DNA of 64,000 bases from Pristionchus mayeri (taxonomy: Eukaryota > Nematoda > Chromadorea > Rhabditida > Neodiplogasteridae): contig BTRK01000003.1 of NCBI GenBank assembly GCA_036245805.1, positions 18,082,464-18,146,463 of the forward strand. The letters run 5' to 3'. The notes under the pieces are model-generated. The model was not told the DNA's origin. It ran no database searches and worked only from the letters and a program-made list of their open reading frames with translations. This document shows positions 1-15,000 of this stretch, piece by piece (position 1 is the stretch's first letter; each line of letters begins with the position of its first letter). A program made the position numbers and the translations under genes.

Positions 1-3000
1 GATGGTGAGAGATTCGATTTTTATCACGATCTTGCCGCCACTCACGAAGTTCGTCGAAAATTTTATTTCAGAAATGATGGTCGGAGATATTACTGTCTCA
101 TTCCTTGCTGTATGAGACGCTGATCCAATGGTTGAAATGAGCTGATGGTGAGAGATTCGATTTTTATCACGATCTTGCCGTGACTCACGAAGTTCGTCGA
201 AAATTTTATATCAGAAATGATGGTCGGAGATATTACTGTCTCATTCCTTGCTGTATGAGACGCTGATCCAATGGTTGAAATGAGCTGATGGTGAGAGATT
301 CGATTTTTATCACGATCTTGCCGCCACTCACGAAGTTCGTCGAAAATTTTATTTCAGAAATGATGGTCGGAGATATTACTGTCTCATTCCTTGCTGTATG
401 ATACGCTGATCCAATGGTTGAAATGAGCTGAAGGTGAGAGATTCAATTTTTATCACGATCTTGCCGTCACTCACGAAATTCGTCGAAAATTTTATTTCAG
501 GATTGATGGTCGGAGATTTTACTGTCTCATTCCTTGCTGTATGAGACGCTGATCCAATGGTTGAAATGAGCTGATGGTGAGAGATTCGATTTTTATCACG
601 ATCTTGCCGCCACTCACGAAGTTCGTCGAAAATTTTATTTCAGAAATGATGGTCGGAGATATTACTGTCTCATTCCTTGCTGTATGAGACGCTGATCCAA
701 TGGTTGAAATGAGCTGAAGGTGAGAGATTCGATTTTTATCACGATCTTGCCGTGACTCACGAAGTTCGTCGAAAATTTTATATCAGAAATGATGGTCGGA
801 GATATTACTGTCTCATTCCTTGCTGTATGAGACGCTGATCCAATGGTTGAAATGAGCTGATGGTGAGAGATTCGATTTTTATCACGATCTTGCCGCCACT
901 CACGAAGTTCGTCGAAAATTTAATTTCAGAAATGATGGTCGGAGATTTTACTGTCTCATTCCTTGCTGTATGATACGCTGATCCAATGGTTGAAATGAGC
1001 TGAAGGTGAGAGATTCAATTTTTATCACGATCTTGCCGTCACTCACGAAATTCGTCGAAAATTTTATTTCAGGATTGATGGTCGGAGATTTTACTGTCTC
1101 ATTCCTTGCTGTATGAGACGCTGATCCAATGGTTGAAATGAGCTGATGGTGAGAGATTCGATTTTTATCACGATCTTGCCGCCACTCACGAAGTTCGTCG
1201 AAAATTTAATTTCAGAAATGATGGTCGGAGATTTTACTGTCTCATTCCTTGCTGTATGATACGCTGATCCAATGGTTGAAATGAGCTGAAGGTGAGAGAT
1301 TCAATTTTTATCACGATCTTGCCGTCACTCACGAAATTCGTCGAAAATTTTATTTCAGGATTGATGGTCGGAGATTTTACTGTCTCATTCCTTGCTGTAT
1401 GAGACGCTGATCCAATGGTTGAAATGAGCTGATGGTGAGAGATTCGATTTTTATCACGATCTTGCCGCCACTCACGAAGTTCGTCGAAAATTTTATTTCA
1501 GAAATGATGGTCGGAGATATTACTGTCTCATTCCTTGCTGTATGAGACGCTGATCCAATGGTTGAAATGAGCTGAAGGTGAGAGATTCGATTTTTATCAC
1601 GATCTTGCCGTGACTCACGAAGTTCGTCGAAAATTTTATATCAGAAATGATGGTCGGAGATATTACTGTCTCATTCCTTGCTGTATGAGACGCTGATCCA
1701 ATGGTTGAAATGAGCTGATGGTGAGAGATTCGATTTTTATCACGATCTTGCCGCCACTCACGAAGTTCGTCGAAAATTTAATTTCAGAAATGATGGTCGG
1801 AGATTTTACTGTCTCATTCCTTGCTGTATGATACGCTGATCCAATGGTTGAAATGAGCTGAAGGTGAGAGATTCAATTTTTATCACGATCTTGCCGTGAC
1901 TCACGAAGTTCGTCGAAAATTTTATATCAGAAATGATGGTCGGAGATATTACTGTCTCATTCCTTGCTGTATGAGACGCTGATCCAATGGTTGAAATGAG
2001 CTGATGGTGAGAGATTCGATTTTTATCACGATCTTGCCGCCACTCACGAAGTTCGTCGAAAATTTTATTTCAGAAATGATGGTCGGAGATATTACTGTCT
2101 CATTCCTTGCTGTATGAGACGCTGATCCAATGGTTGAAATGAGCTGAAGGTGAGAGATTCGATTTTTATCACGATCTTGCCGTGACTCACGAAGTTCGTC
2201 GAAAATTTTATTTCAGAAATGATGGTCGGAGATATTACTGTCTCATTCCTTGCTGTATGAGACGCTGATCCAATGGTTGAAATGAGCTGATGGTGAGAGA
2301 TTCGATTTTTATCACGATCTTGCCGCCACTCACGAAGTTCGTCGAAAATTTAATTTCAGAAATGATGGTCGGAGATTTTACTGTCTCATTCCTTGCTGTA
2401 TGATACGCTGATCCAATGGTTGAAATGAGCTGAAGGTGAGAGATTCAATTTTTATCACGATCTTGCCGTCACTCACGAAATTCGTCGAAAATTTTATTTC
2501 AGGATTGATGGTCGGAGATTTTACTGTCTCATTCCTTGCTGTATGAGACGCTGATCCAATGGTTGAAATGAGCTGATGGTGAGAGATTCGATTTTTATCA
2601 CGATCTTGCCGCCACTCACGAAGTTCGTCGAAAATTTTATTTCAGAAATGATGGTCGGAGATATTACTGTCTCATTCCTTGCTGTATGAGACGCTGATCC
2701 AATGGTTGAAATGAGCTGAAGGTGAGAGATTCGATTTTTATCACGATCTTGCCGTGACTCACGAAGTTCGTCGAAAATTTTATATCAGAAATGATGGTCG
2801 GAGATATTACTGTCTCATTCCTTGCTGTATGAGACGCTGATCCAATGGTTGAAATGAGCTGATGGTGAGAGATTCGATTTTTATCACGATCTTGCCGCCA
2901 CTCACGAAGTTCGTCGAAAATTTAATTTCAGAAATGATGGTCGGAGATTTTACTGTCTCATTCCTTGCTGTATGATACGCTGATCCAATGGTTGAAATGA

Positions 3001-6000
3001 GCTGAAGGTGAGAGATTCAATTTTTATCACGATCTTGCCGTGACTCACGAAGTTCGTCGAAAATTTTATATCAGAAATGATGGTCGGAGATATTACTGTC
3101 TCATTCCTTGCTGTATGAGACGCTGATCCAATGGTTGAAATGAGCTGATGGTGAGAGATTCGATTTTTATCACGATCTTGCCGCCACTCACGAAGTTCGT
3201 CGAAAATTTTATTTCAGAAATGATGGTCGGAGATATTACTGTCTCATTCCTTGCTGTATGAGACGCTGATCCAATGGTTGAAATGAGCTGAAGGTGAGAG
3301 ATTCGATTTTTATCACGATCTTGCCGTGACTCACGAAGTTCGTCGAAAATTTTATTTCAGAAATGATGGTCGGAGATATTACTGTCTCATTCCTTGCTGT
3401 ATGAGACGCTGATCCAATGGTTGAAATGAGCTGAAGGTGAGAGATTCGATTTTTATCACGATCTTGCCGTGACTCACGAAGTTCGTCGAAAATTTTATAT
3501 CAGAAATGATGGTCGGAGATATTACTGTCTCATTCCTTGCTGTATGAGACGCTGATCCAATGGTTGAAATGAGCTGATGGTGAGAGATTCGATTTTTATC
3601 ACGATCTTGCCGCCACTCACGAAGTTCGTCGAAAATTTAATTTCAGAAATGATGGTCGGAGATTTTACTGTCTCATTCCTTGCTGTATGATACGCTGATC
3701 CAATGGTTGAAATGAGCTGAAGGTGAGAGATTCAATTTTTATCACGATCTTGCCGTGACTCACGAAGTTCGTCGAAAATTTTATATCAGAAATGATGGTC
3801 GGAGATATTACTGTCTCATTCCTTGCTGTATGAGACGCTGATCCAATGGTTGAAATGAGCTGATGGTGAGAGATTCGATTTTTATCACGATCTTGCCGCC
3901 ACTCACGAAGTTCGTCGAAAATTTAATTTCAGAAATGATGGTCGGAGATTTTACTGTCTCATTCCTTGCTGTATGATACGCTGATCCAATGGTTGAAATG
4001 AGCTGAAGGTGAGAGATTCAATTTTTATCACGATCTTGCCGTGACTCACGAAGTTCGTCGAAAATTTTATATCAGAAATGATGGTCGGAGATATTACTGT
4101 CTCATTCCTTGCTGTATGAGACGCTGATCCAATGGTTGAAATGAGCTGATGGTGAGAGATTCGATTTTTATCACGATCTTGCCGCCACTCACGAAGTTCG
4201 TCGAAAATTTAATTTCAGAAATGATGGTCGGAGATTTTACTGTCTCATTCCTTGCTGTATGATACGCTGATCCAATGGTTGAAATGAGCTGAAGGTGAGA
4301 GATTCAATTTTTATCACGATCTTGCCGTCACTCACGAAATTCGTCGAAAATTTTATTTCAGGATTGATGGTCGGAGATTTTACTGTCTCATTCCTTGCTG
4401 TATGAGACGCTGATCCAATGGTTGAAATGAGCTGATGGTGAGAGATTCGATTTTTATCACGATCTTGCCGCCACTCACGAAGTTCGTCGAAAATTTTATA
4501 TCAGAAATGATGGTCGGAGATATTACTGTCTCATTCCTTGCTGTATGAGACGCTGATCCAATGGTTGAAATGAGCTGAAGGTGAGAGATTCGATTTTTAT
4601 CACGATCTTGCCGTGACTCACGAAGTTCGTCGAAAATTTAATTTCAGAAATGATGGTCGGAGATTTTACTGTCTCATTCCTTGCTGTATGAGACGCTGAT
4701 CCAATGGTTGAAATGAGCTGAAGGTGAGAGATTCAATTTTTATCACGATCTTGCCGTGACTCACGAAGTTCGTCGAAAATTTTATATCAGAAATGATGGT
4801 CGGAGATATTACTGTCTCATTCCTTGCTGTATGAGACGCTGATCCAATGGTTGAAATGAGCTGATGGTGAGAGATTCGATTTTTATCACGATCTTGCCGC
4901 CACTCACGAAGTTCGTCGAAAATTTAATTTCAGAAATGATGGTCGGAGATTTTACTGTCTCATTCCTTGCTGTATGATACGCTGATCCAATGGTTGAAAT
5001 GAGCTGAAGGTGAGAGATTCAATTTTTATCACGATCTTGCCGTCACTCACGAAATTCGTCGAAAATTTTATTTCAGGATTGATGGTCGGAGATTTTACTG
5101 TCTCATTCCTTGCTGTATGAGACGCTGATCCAATGGTTGAAATGAGCTGATGGTGAGAGATTCGATTTTTATCACGATCTTGCCGCCACTCACGAAGCTC
5201 GTCGAAAATTTTATTTCAGTATTTATGGTCGGAGATATTACTGTCTCATTCCTTGCTGTATGAGACGCTGATCCAATGGTTGAAATGAGCTGACGGTGAG
5301 AGATTCGATTTTTATCACGATCTTGCCGTCACCCCGAAATTCGTCGAAAATTTTATTTCAGGATTGATGGTCGGAGATATTACTGTCTCATTCCTTGCTG
5401 TATGAGACGCTGATCCAATGGTTGAAATGAGCTGAAGATGAGAGATTCGATTTTTATCACGATCTTGCCGCCACCCCGAAATTCGTCGAAAATTTTATTT
5501 CAGTATTTATGGTCGGAGATATTACTGTCTCATTCCTTGCTGTATGATACGCTGATCCAATGGTTGAAATGAGCTGATGGTGAGAGATTCGATTTTTATC
5601 ACGATCTTGCCGTCACCCCGAAATTCGTCGAAAATTTTATTTCAGTATTTATGGTCGGAGATATTACTGTCTCATTCCTTGCTGTATGAGACGCTGATCC
5701 AATGGTTGAAATGAGCTGAAGATGAGAGATTCGATTTTTATCACGATCTTGCCGCCACCCCGAAATTCGTCGAAAATTTTATTTCAGTATTTATGGTCGG
5801 AGATATTACTGTCTCATTCCTTGCTGTATGAGACGCTGATCCAATGGTTGAAATGAGCTGAAGGTGAGAGATTCGATTTTTATCACGATCTTGCCGTGAC
5901 TCACGAAGTTCGTCGAAAATTTAATTTCAGAAATGATGGTCGGAGATTTTACTGTCTCATTCCTTGCTGTATGATACGCTGATCCAATGGTTGAAATGAG

Positions 6001-9000
6001 CTGATGGTGAGAGATTCGATTTTTATCACGATCTTGCCGCCACTCACGAAGTTCGTCGAAAATTTTATTTCAGAAATGACGGTCGGAGATATTACTGTCT
6101 CATTCCTTGCTGTATGAGACGCTGATCCAATGGTTGAAATGAGCTGAAGGTGAGAGATTCGATTTTTATCACGATCTTGCCGTCACCCCGAAATTGGTCG
6201 AAAATTTTATTTCAGTATTTATGGTCGGAGATATTACTGTCTCATTCCTTGCTGTATGAGACGCTGATCCAATGGTTGAAATGAGCTGAAGATGAGAGAT
6301 TCAATTTTTATCACGATCTTGCCGTCACTCACGAAATTCGTCGAAAATTTTATTTCAGGATTGATGGTCGGAGATTTTACTGTCTCATTCCTTGCTGTAT
6401 GAGACGCTGATCCAATGGTTGAAATGAGCTGATGGTGAGAGATTCGATTTTTATCACGATCTTGCCGCCACTCACGAAGTTCGTCGAAAATTTTATTTCA
6501 GTATTTATGGTCGGAGATATTACTGTCTCATTCCTTGCTGTATGAGACGCTGATCCAATGGTTGAAATGAGCTGACGGTGAGAGATTCGATTTTTATCAC
6601 GATCTTGCCGTCACCCCGAAATTCGTCGAAAATTTTATTTCAGGATTGATGGTCGGAGATATTACTGTCTCATTCCTTGCTGTATGATACGCTGATCCAA
6701 TGGTTGAAATGAGCTGATGGTGAGAGATTCGATTTTTATCACGATCTTGCCGTCACCCCGAAATTCGTCGAAAATTTTATTTCAGTATTTATGGTCGGAG
6801 ATATTACTGTCTCATTCCTTGCTGTATGAGACGCTGATCCAATGGTTGAAATGAGCTGAAGATGAGAGATTCGATTTTTATCACGATCTTGCCGCCACCC
6901 CGAAATTCGTCGAAAATTTTATTTCAGTATTTATGGTCGGAGATATTACTGTCTCATTCCTTGCTGTATGAGACGCTGATCCAATGGTTGAAATGAGCTG
7001 AAGGTGAGATATTCAATTTTTATCACGATCTTGCCGTCACTCACGAAATTCGTCGAAAATTTTATTTCAGGATTGATGGTCGGAGATTTTACTGTCTCAT
7101 TCCTTGCTGTATGAGACGCTGATCCAATGGTTGAAATGAGCTGAAGATGAGAGATTCAATTTTTATCACGATCTTGCCGTCACCCCGAAATTCGTCGAAA
7201 ATTTTATTTCAGGATTGATGGTCGGAGATATTACTGTCTCATTCCTTGCTGTATGAGACGCTGATCCAATGGTTGAAATGAGCTGACGGTGAGAGATTCG
7301 ATTTTTATCACGATCTTGCCGTCACCCCGAAATTCGTCGAAAATTTTATTTCAGGATTGATGGTCGGAGATATTACTGTCTCGTTCCTTGCTGTATGATA
7401 CGCTGATCCAATGGTTGAAATGAGCTGATGGTGAGAGATTCGATTTTTATCACGATCTTGCCGTCACCCCGAAATTCGTCGAAAATTTTATTTCAGGATT
7501 GATGGTCGGAGATTTTACTGTCTCATTCCTTGCTGTATGAGACGCTGATCCAATGGTTGAAATGAGCTGAAGATGAGAGATTCGATTTTTATCACGATCT
7601 TGCCGTCACCCCGAAATTCGTCGAAAATTTTATTTCAGGATTGATGGTCGGAGATATTACTGTCTCATTCCTTGCTGTATGATACGCTGATCCAATGGTT
7701 GAAATGAGCTGAAGGTGAGAGATTCAATTTTTATCACGATCTTGCCGTCACTCACGAAATTCGTCGAAAATTTTATTTCAGGATTGATGGTCGGAGATAT
7801 TACTGTCTCATTCCTTGCTGTATGAGACGCTGATCCAATGGTTGAAATGAGCTGAAGGTGAGAGATTCGATTTTTATCACGATCTTGCCGTCACCCCGAA
7901 ATTCGTCGAAAATTTTATTTCAGGATTGATGGTCGGAGATATTACTGTCTCATTCCTTGCTGTATGATACGCTGATCCAATGGTTGAAATGAGCTGAAGG
8001 TGAGAGATTCAATTTTTATCACGATCTTGCCGTCACTCACGAAATTCGTCGAAAATTTTATTTCAGGATTGATGGTCGGAGATTTTACTGTCTCATTCCT
8101 TGCTGTATGAGACGCTGATCCAATGGTTGAAATGAGCTGATGGTGAGAGATTCGATTTTTATCACGATCTTGCCGCCACTCACGAAGTTCGTCGAAAATT
8201 TTATTTCAGAAATGATGGTCGGAGATATTACTGTCTCATTCCTTGCTGTATGAGACGCTGATCCAATGGTTGAAATGAGCTGAAGGTGAGAGATTCAATT
8301 TTTATCACGATCTTGCCGTCACTCACGAAATTCGTCGAAAATTTTATTTCAGGATTGATGGTCGGAGATATTACTGTCTCATTCCTTGCTGTATGATACG
8401 CTGATCCAATGGTTGAAATGAGCTGAAGGTGAGAGATTCAATTTTTATCACGATCTTGCCATGACTCACGAAGTTCGTCGAAAATTTAATTTCAGAAATG
8501 ATGGTCGGAGATTTTACTGTCTCATTCCTTGCTGTATGATACGCTGATCCAATGGTTGAAATGAGCTGAAGGTGAGAGATTCAATTTTTATCACGATCTT
8601 GCCGTCACTCACGAAATTCGTCGAAAATTTTATTTCAGGATTGATGGTCGGAGATTTTACTGTCTCATTCCTTGCTGTATGAGACGCTGATCCAATGGTT
8701 GAAATGAGCTGAAGATGAGAGATTCGATTTTTATCACGATCTTGCCGCCACCCCGAAATTCGTCGAAAATTTTATTTCAGTATTTATGGTCGGAGATATT
8801 ACTGTCTCATTCCTTGCTGTATGAGACGATGATCCAATGGTTGAAATGAGCTGACGGTGAGAGATTCGATTTTTATCACGATCTTGCCGTCACCCCGAAA
8901 TTCGTCGAAAATTTTATTTCAGGATTGATGGTCGGAGATATTACTGTCTCATTCCTTGCTGTATGATACGCTGATCCAATGGTTGAAATGAGCTGATGGT

Positions 9001-12000
9001 GAGAGATTCGATTTTTATCACGATCTTGCCGTCACCCCGAAATTCGTCGAAAATTTTATTTCAGGATTGATGGTCGGAGATATTACTGTCTCATTCCTTG
9101 CTGTATGATACGCTGATCCAATGGTTGAAATGAGCTGAAGGTGAGAGATTCAATTTTTATCACGATCTTGCCGTGACTCACGAAGTTCGTCGAAAATTTA
9201 ATTTCAGAATGATGGTCGGAGATTTTACTGTCTCATTCCTTGCTGTATGATACGCTGATCCAATGGTTGAAATGAGCTGAAGGTGAGAGATTCAATTTTT
9301 ATCACGATCTTGCCGTCACTCACGAAATTCGTCGAAAATTTTATTTCAGGATTGATGGTCGGAGATTTTACTGTCTCATTCCTTGCTGTATGATACGCTG
9401 ATCCAATGGTTGAAATGAGCTGAAGGTGAGAGATTCAATTTTTATCACGATCTTGCCGTCACCCCGAAATTCGTCGAAAATTTTATTTCAGGATTGATGG
9501 TCGGAGATATTACTGTCTCATTCCTTGCTGTATGATACGCTGATCCAATGGTTGAAATGAGCTGAAGGTGAGAGATTCAATTTTTATCACGATCTTGCCG
9601 TGACTCACGAAGTTCGTCGAAAATTTAATTTCAGAATGATGGTCGGAGATTTTACTGTCTCATTCCTTGCTGTATGATACGCTGATCCAATGGTTGAAAT
9701 GAGCTGAAGGTGAGAGATTCGATTTTTATCACGATCTTGCAGTCACTCTCGAAATTCGTCGAAAATTTTATTTCAGGATTGTTGTTCGGAGATATTACTG
9801 TCTCATTCCTTGCTGTATGATACGCTGATCCAATGGTTGAAATGAGCTGATGGTGAGAGATTCGATTTTTATCACGATCTTGCCGCCACTCACGAAGTTC
9901 GTCGAAAATTTTATTTCAGAAATGACGGTCGGAGATATTACTGTCTCATTCCTTGCTGTATGAGACGCTGATCCAATGGTTGAAATGAGCTGAAGGTGAG
10001 AGATTCGATTTTTATCACGATCTTGCCGTCACCCCGAAATTCGTCGAAAATTTTATTTCAGGATTGATGGTCGGAGATATTACTGTCTCATTCCTTGCTG
10101 TATGATACGCTGATCCAATGGTTGAAATGAGCTGATGGTGAGAGATTCGATTTTTATCACGATCTTGCCGCCACTCACGAAGTTCGTCGAAAATTTTATT
10201 TCAGAAATGATGGTCGGAGATTTTACTGTCTCATTCCTTGCTGTATGAGACGCTGATCCAATGGTTGAAATGAGCTGAAGGTGAGAGATTCGATTTTTAT
10301 CACGATCTTGCAGTCACTCTCGAAATTCGTCGAAAATTTTATTTCAGGATTGTTGTTCGGAGATATTACTGTCTCATTCCTTGCTGTATGATACGCTGAT
10401 CCAATGGTTGAAATGAGCTGATGGTGAGAGATTCGATTTTTATCACGATCTTGCCGCCACTCACGAAGTTCGTCGAAAATTTTATTTCAGAAATGACGGT
10501 CGGAGATATTACTGTCTCATTCCTTGCTGTATGAGACGCTGATCCAATGGTTGAAATGAGCTGAAGGTGAGAGATTCGATTTTTATCACGATCTTGCCGT
10601 CACCCCGAAATTCGTCGAAAATTTTATTTCAGGATTGATGGTCGGAGATATTACTGTCTCATTCCTTGCTGTATGATACGCTGATCCAATGGTTGAAATG
10701 AGCTGATGGTGAGAGATTCGATTTTTATCACGATCTTGCCGCCACTCACGAAGTTCGTCGAAAATTTTATTTCAGAAATGATGGTCGGAGATATTACTGT
10801 CTCATTCCTTGCTGTATGATACGCTGATCCAATGGTTGAAATGAGCTGATGGTGAGAGATTCGATTTTTATCACGATCTTGCCGCCACTCACGAAGTTCG
10901 TCGAAAATTTTATTTCAGAAATGATGGTCGGAGATATTACTGTCTCATTCCTTGCTGTATGAGACGCTGATCCAATGGTTGAAATGAGCTGAAGGTGAAA
11001 GATTCGATTTTTATCACGATCTTGCCGTGACTCACGAAGTTCGTCGAAAATTTAATTTCAGAAATGATGGTCGGAGATTTTACTGTCTCATTCCTTGCTG
11101 TATGAGACGCTGATCCAATGGTTGAAATGAGCTGAAGGTGAGAGATTCGATTTTTATCACGATCTTGCAGTCACTCTCGAAATTCGTCGAAAATTTTATT
11201 TCAGGATTGTTGTTCGGAGATATTACTGTCTCATTCCTTGCTGTATGATACGCTGATCCAATGGTTGAAATGAGCTGATGGTGAGAGATTCGATTTTTAT
11301 CACGATCTTGCCGTCACCCCGAAATTCGTCGAAAATTTTATTTCAGAAATGATGGTCGGAGATATTACTGTCTCATTCCTTGCTGTATGATACGCTGATC
11401 CAATGGTTGAAATGAGCTGATGGTGAGAGATTCGATTTTTATCACGATCTTGCCGCCACTCACGAAGTTCGTCGAAAATTTTATTTCAGAAATGATGGTC
11501 GGAGATATTACTGTCTCATTCCTTGCTGTATGATACGCTGATCCAATGGTTGAAATGAGCTGATGGTGAGAGATTCGATTTTTATCACGATCTTGCCGCC
11601 ACTCACGAAGTTCGTCGAAAATTTTATTTCAGAAATGATGGTCGGAGATATTACTGTCTCATTCCTTGCTGTATGAGACGCTGATCCAATGGTTGAAATG
11701 AGCTGAAGGTGAAAGATTCGATTTTTATCACGATCTTGCCGTGACTCACGAAGTTCGTCGAAAATTTAATTTCAGAAATGATGGTCGGAGATTTTACTGT
11801 CTCATTCCTTGCTGTATGAGACGCTGATCCAATGGTTGAAATGAGCTGAAGGTGAGAGATTCGATTTTTATCACGATCTTGCAGTCACTCTCGAAATTCG
11901 TCGAAAATTTTATTTCAGGATTGTTGTTCGGAGATATTACTGTCTCATTCCTTGCTGTATGATACGCTGATCCAATGGTTGAAATGAGCTGATGGTGAGA

Positions 12001-15000
12001 GATTCGATTTTTATCACGATCTTGCCGTCACCCCGAAATTCGTCGAAAATTTTATTTCAGGATTGATGGTCGGAGATATTACTGTCTCATTCCTTGCTGT
12101 ATGATACGCTGATCCAATGGTTGAAATGAGCTGATGGTGAGAGATTCGATTTTTATCACGATCTTGCCGCCACTCACGAAGTTCGTCGAAAATTTTATTT
12201 CAGAAATGATGGTCGGAGATATTACTGTCTCATTCCTTGCTGTATGAGACGCTGATCCAATGGTTGAAATGAGCTGAAGGTGAAAGATTCGATTTTTATC
12301 ACGATCTTGCCGTGGCTCACGAAGTTCGTCGAAAATTTTATCTCAGGATTGATGATCGGAGATATTACTGTCTCATTCCTTGCTGCATGAGACGCTGATC
12401 CAATGGTTGAAATGAGCTGAAGGTGAGAGATCCGATTTTTATCACGATCTTGCAGTCACTCTCGAAATTCGTCGAAAATTTTATTTCAGGATTGTTGTTC
12501 GGAGATATTACTGTCTCATTCCTTGCTGTATGATACGCTGATCCAATGGTTGAAATGAGCTGATGGTGAGAGATTCGATTTTTATCACGATCTTGCCGCC
12601 ACTCACGAAGTTCGTCGAAAATTTTATTTCAGAAATGACGGTCGGAGATATTACTGTCTCATTCCTTGCTGTATGAGACGCTGATCCAATGGTTGAAATG
12701 AGCTGAAGGTGAGAGATTCGATTTTTATCACGATCTTGCCGTCACCCCGAAATTGGTCGAAAATTTTATTTCAGGATTGATGGTCGGAGATATTACTGTC
12801 TCATTCCTTGCTGTATGATACGCTGATCCAATGGTTGAAATGAGCTGATGGTGAGAGATTCGATTTTTATCACGATCTTGCCGCCACTCACGAAGTTCGT
12901 CGAAAATTTTATTTCAGAAATGATGGTCGGAGATTTTACTGTCTCATTCCTTGCTGTATGAGACGCTGATCCAATGGTTGAAATGAGCTGAAGGTGAGAG
13001 ATTCGATTTTTATCACGATCTTGCAGTCACTCTCGAAATTCGTCGAAAATTTTATTTCAGGATTGTTGTTCGGAGATATTACTGTCTCATTCCTTGCTGT
13101 ATGATACGCTGATCCAATGGTTGAAATGAGCTGATGGTGAGAGATTCGATTTTTATCACGATCTTGCCGCCACTCACGAAGTTCGTCGAAAATTTTATTT
13201 CAGAAATGACGGTCGGAGATATTACTGTCTCATTCCTTGCTGTATGAGACGCTGATCCAATGGTTGAAATGAGCTGAAGGTGAGAGATTCGATTTTTATC
13301 ACGATCTTGCCGTCACCCCGAAATTCGTCGAAAATTTTATTTCAGGATTGATGGTCGGAGATATTACTGTCTCATTCCTTGCTGTATGATACGCTGATCC
13401 AATGGTTGAAATGAGCTGATGGTGAGAGATTCGATTTTTATCACGATCTTGCCGCCACTCACGAAGTTCGTCGAAAATTTTATTTCAGAAATGATGGTCG
13501 GAGATATTACTGTCTCATTCCTTGCTGTATGATACGCTGATCCAATGGTTGAAATGAGCTGATGGTGAGAGATTCGATTTTTATCACGATCTTGCCGCCA
13601 CTCACGAAGTTCGTCGAAAATTTTATTTCAGAAATGATGGTCGGAGATATTACTGTCTCATTCCTTGCTGTATGAGACGCTGATCCAATGGTTGAAATGA
13701 GCTGAAGGTGAAAGATTCGATTTTTATCACGATCTTGCCGTGACTCACGAAGTTCGTCGAAAATTTTATTTCAGAAATGATGGTCGGAGATATTACTGTC
13801 TCATTCCTTGCTGTATGAGACGCTGATCCAATGGTTGAAATGAGCTGTAGGTGAGAGATTCAATTTTTATCACGATCTTGCCGTCACTCACGAAATTCGT
13901 TGAAAATTTTATTTCAGGATTGATGGTCGGAGATATTACTGTCTCATTCCTTGCTGTATGATACGCTGATCCAATGGTTGAAATGAGCTGATGGTGAGAG
14001 ATTCGATTTTTATCACGATCTTGCCGCCACTCACGAAGTTCGTCGAAAATTTTATTTCAGAAATGATGGTCGGAGATATTACTGTCTCATTCCTTGCTGT
14101 ATGAGACGCTGATCCAATGGTTGAAATGAGCTGAAGGTGAAAGATTCGATTTTTATCACGATCTTGCCGTGACTCACGAAGTTCGTCGAAAATTTTATCT
14201 CAGGATTGATGATCGGAGATATTACTGTCTCATTCCTTGCTGCATGAGACGCTGATCCAATGGTTGAAATGAGCTGAAGGTGAGAGATTCGATTTTTATC
14301 ACGATCTTGCCGTGACTCACGAAGTTCGTCGAAAATTTAATTTCAGAAATGATGGTCGGAGATTTTACTGTCTCATTCCTTGCTGTATGAGACGCTGATC
14401 CAATGGTTGAAATGAGCTGATGGTGAGAGATTCGATTTTTATCACGATCTTGCCGTCACCCCGAAATTCGTCGAAAATTTTATTTCAGGATTGATGGTCG
14501 GAGATATTACTGTCTCATTCCTTGCTGTATGATACGCTGATCCAATGGTTGAAATGAGCTGATGGTGAGAGATTCGATTTTTATCACGATCTTGCCGTCA
14601 CCCCGAAATTCGTCAAAAATTTAATTTCAGAAATGATCGTCGGAGATTTTACTGTCTCATTCCTTGCTGTATGAGACGCTGATCCAATGGTTGAAATGAG
14701 CTGAAGGTGAGAGATTCGATTTTTATCACGATCTTGCCGTCACCCCGAAATTCGTCGAAAATTTTATTTCAGGATTGATGGTCGGAGATATTACTGTCTC
14801 ATTCCTTGCTGTATGATACGCTGATCCAATGGTTGAAATGAGCTGATGGTGAGAGATTCGATTTTTATCACGATCTTGCCGCCACTCACGAAGTTCGTCG
14901 AAAATTTTATTTCAGAAATGATGGTCGGAGATTTTACTGTCTCATTCCTTGCTGTATGAGACGCTGATCCAATGGTTGAAATGAGCTGAAGGTGAGAGAT

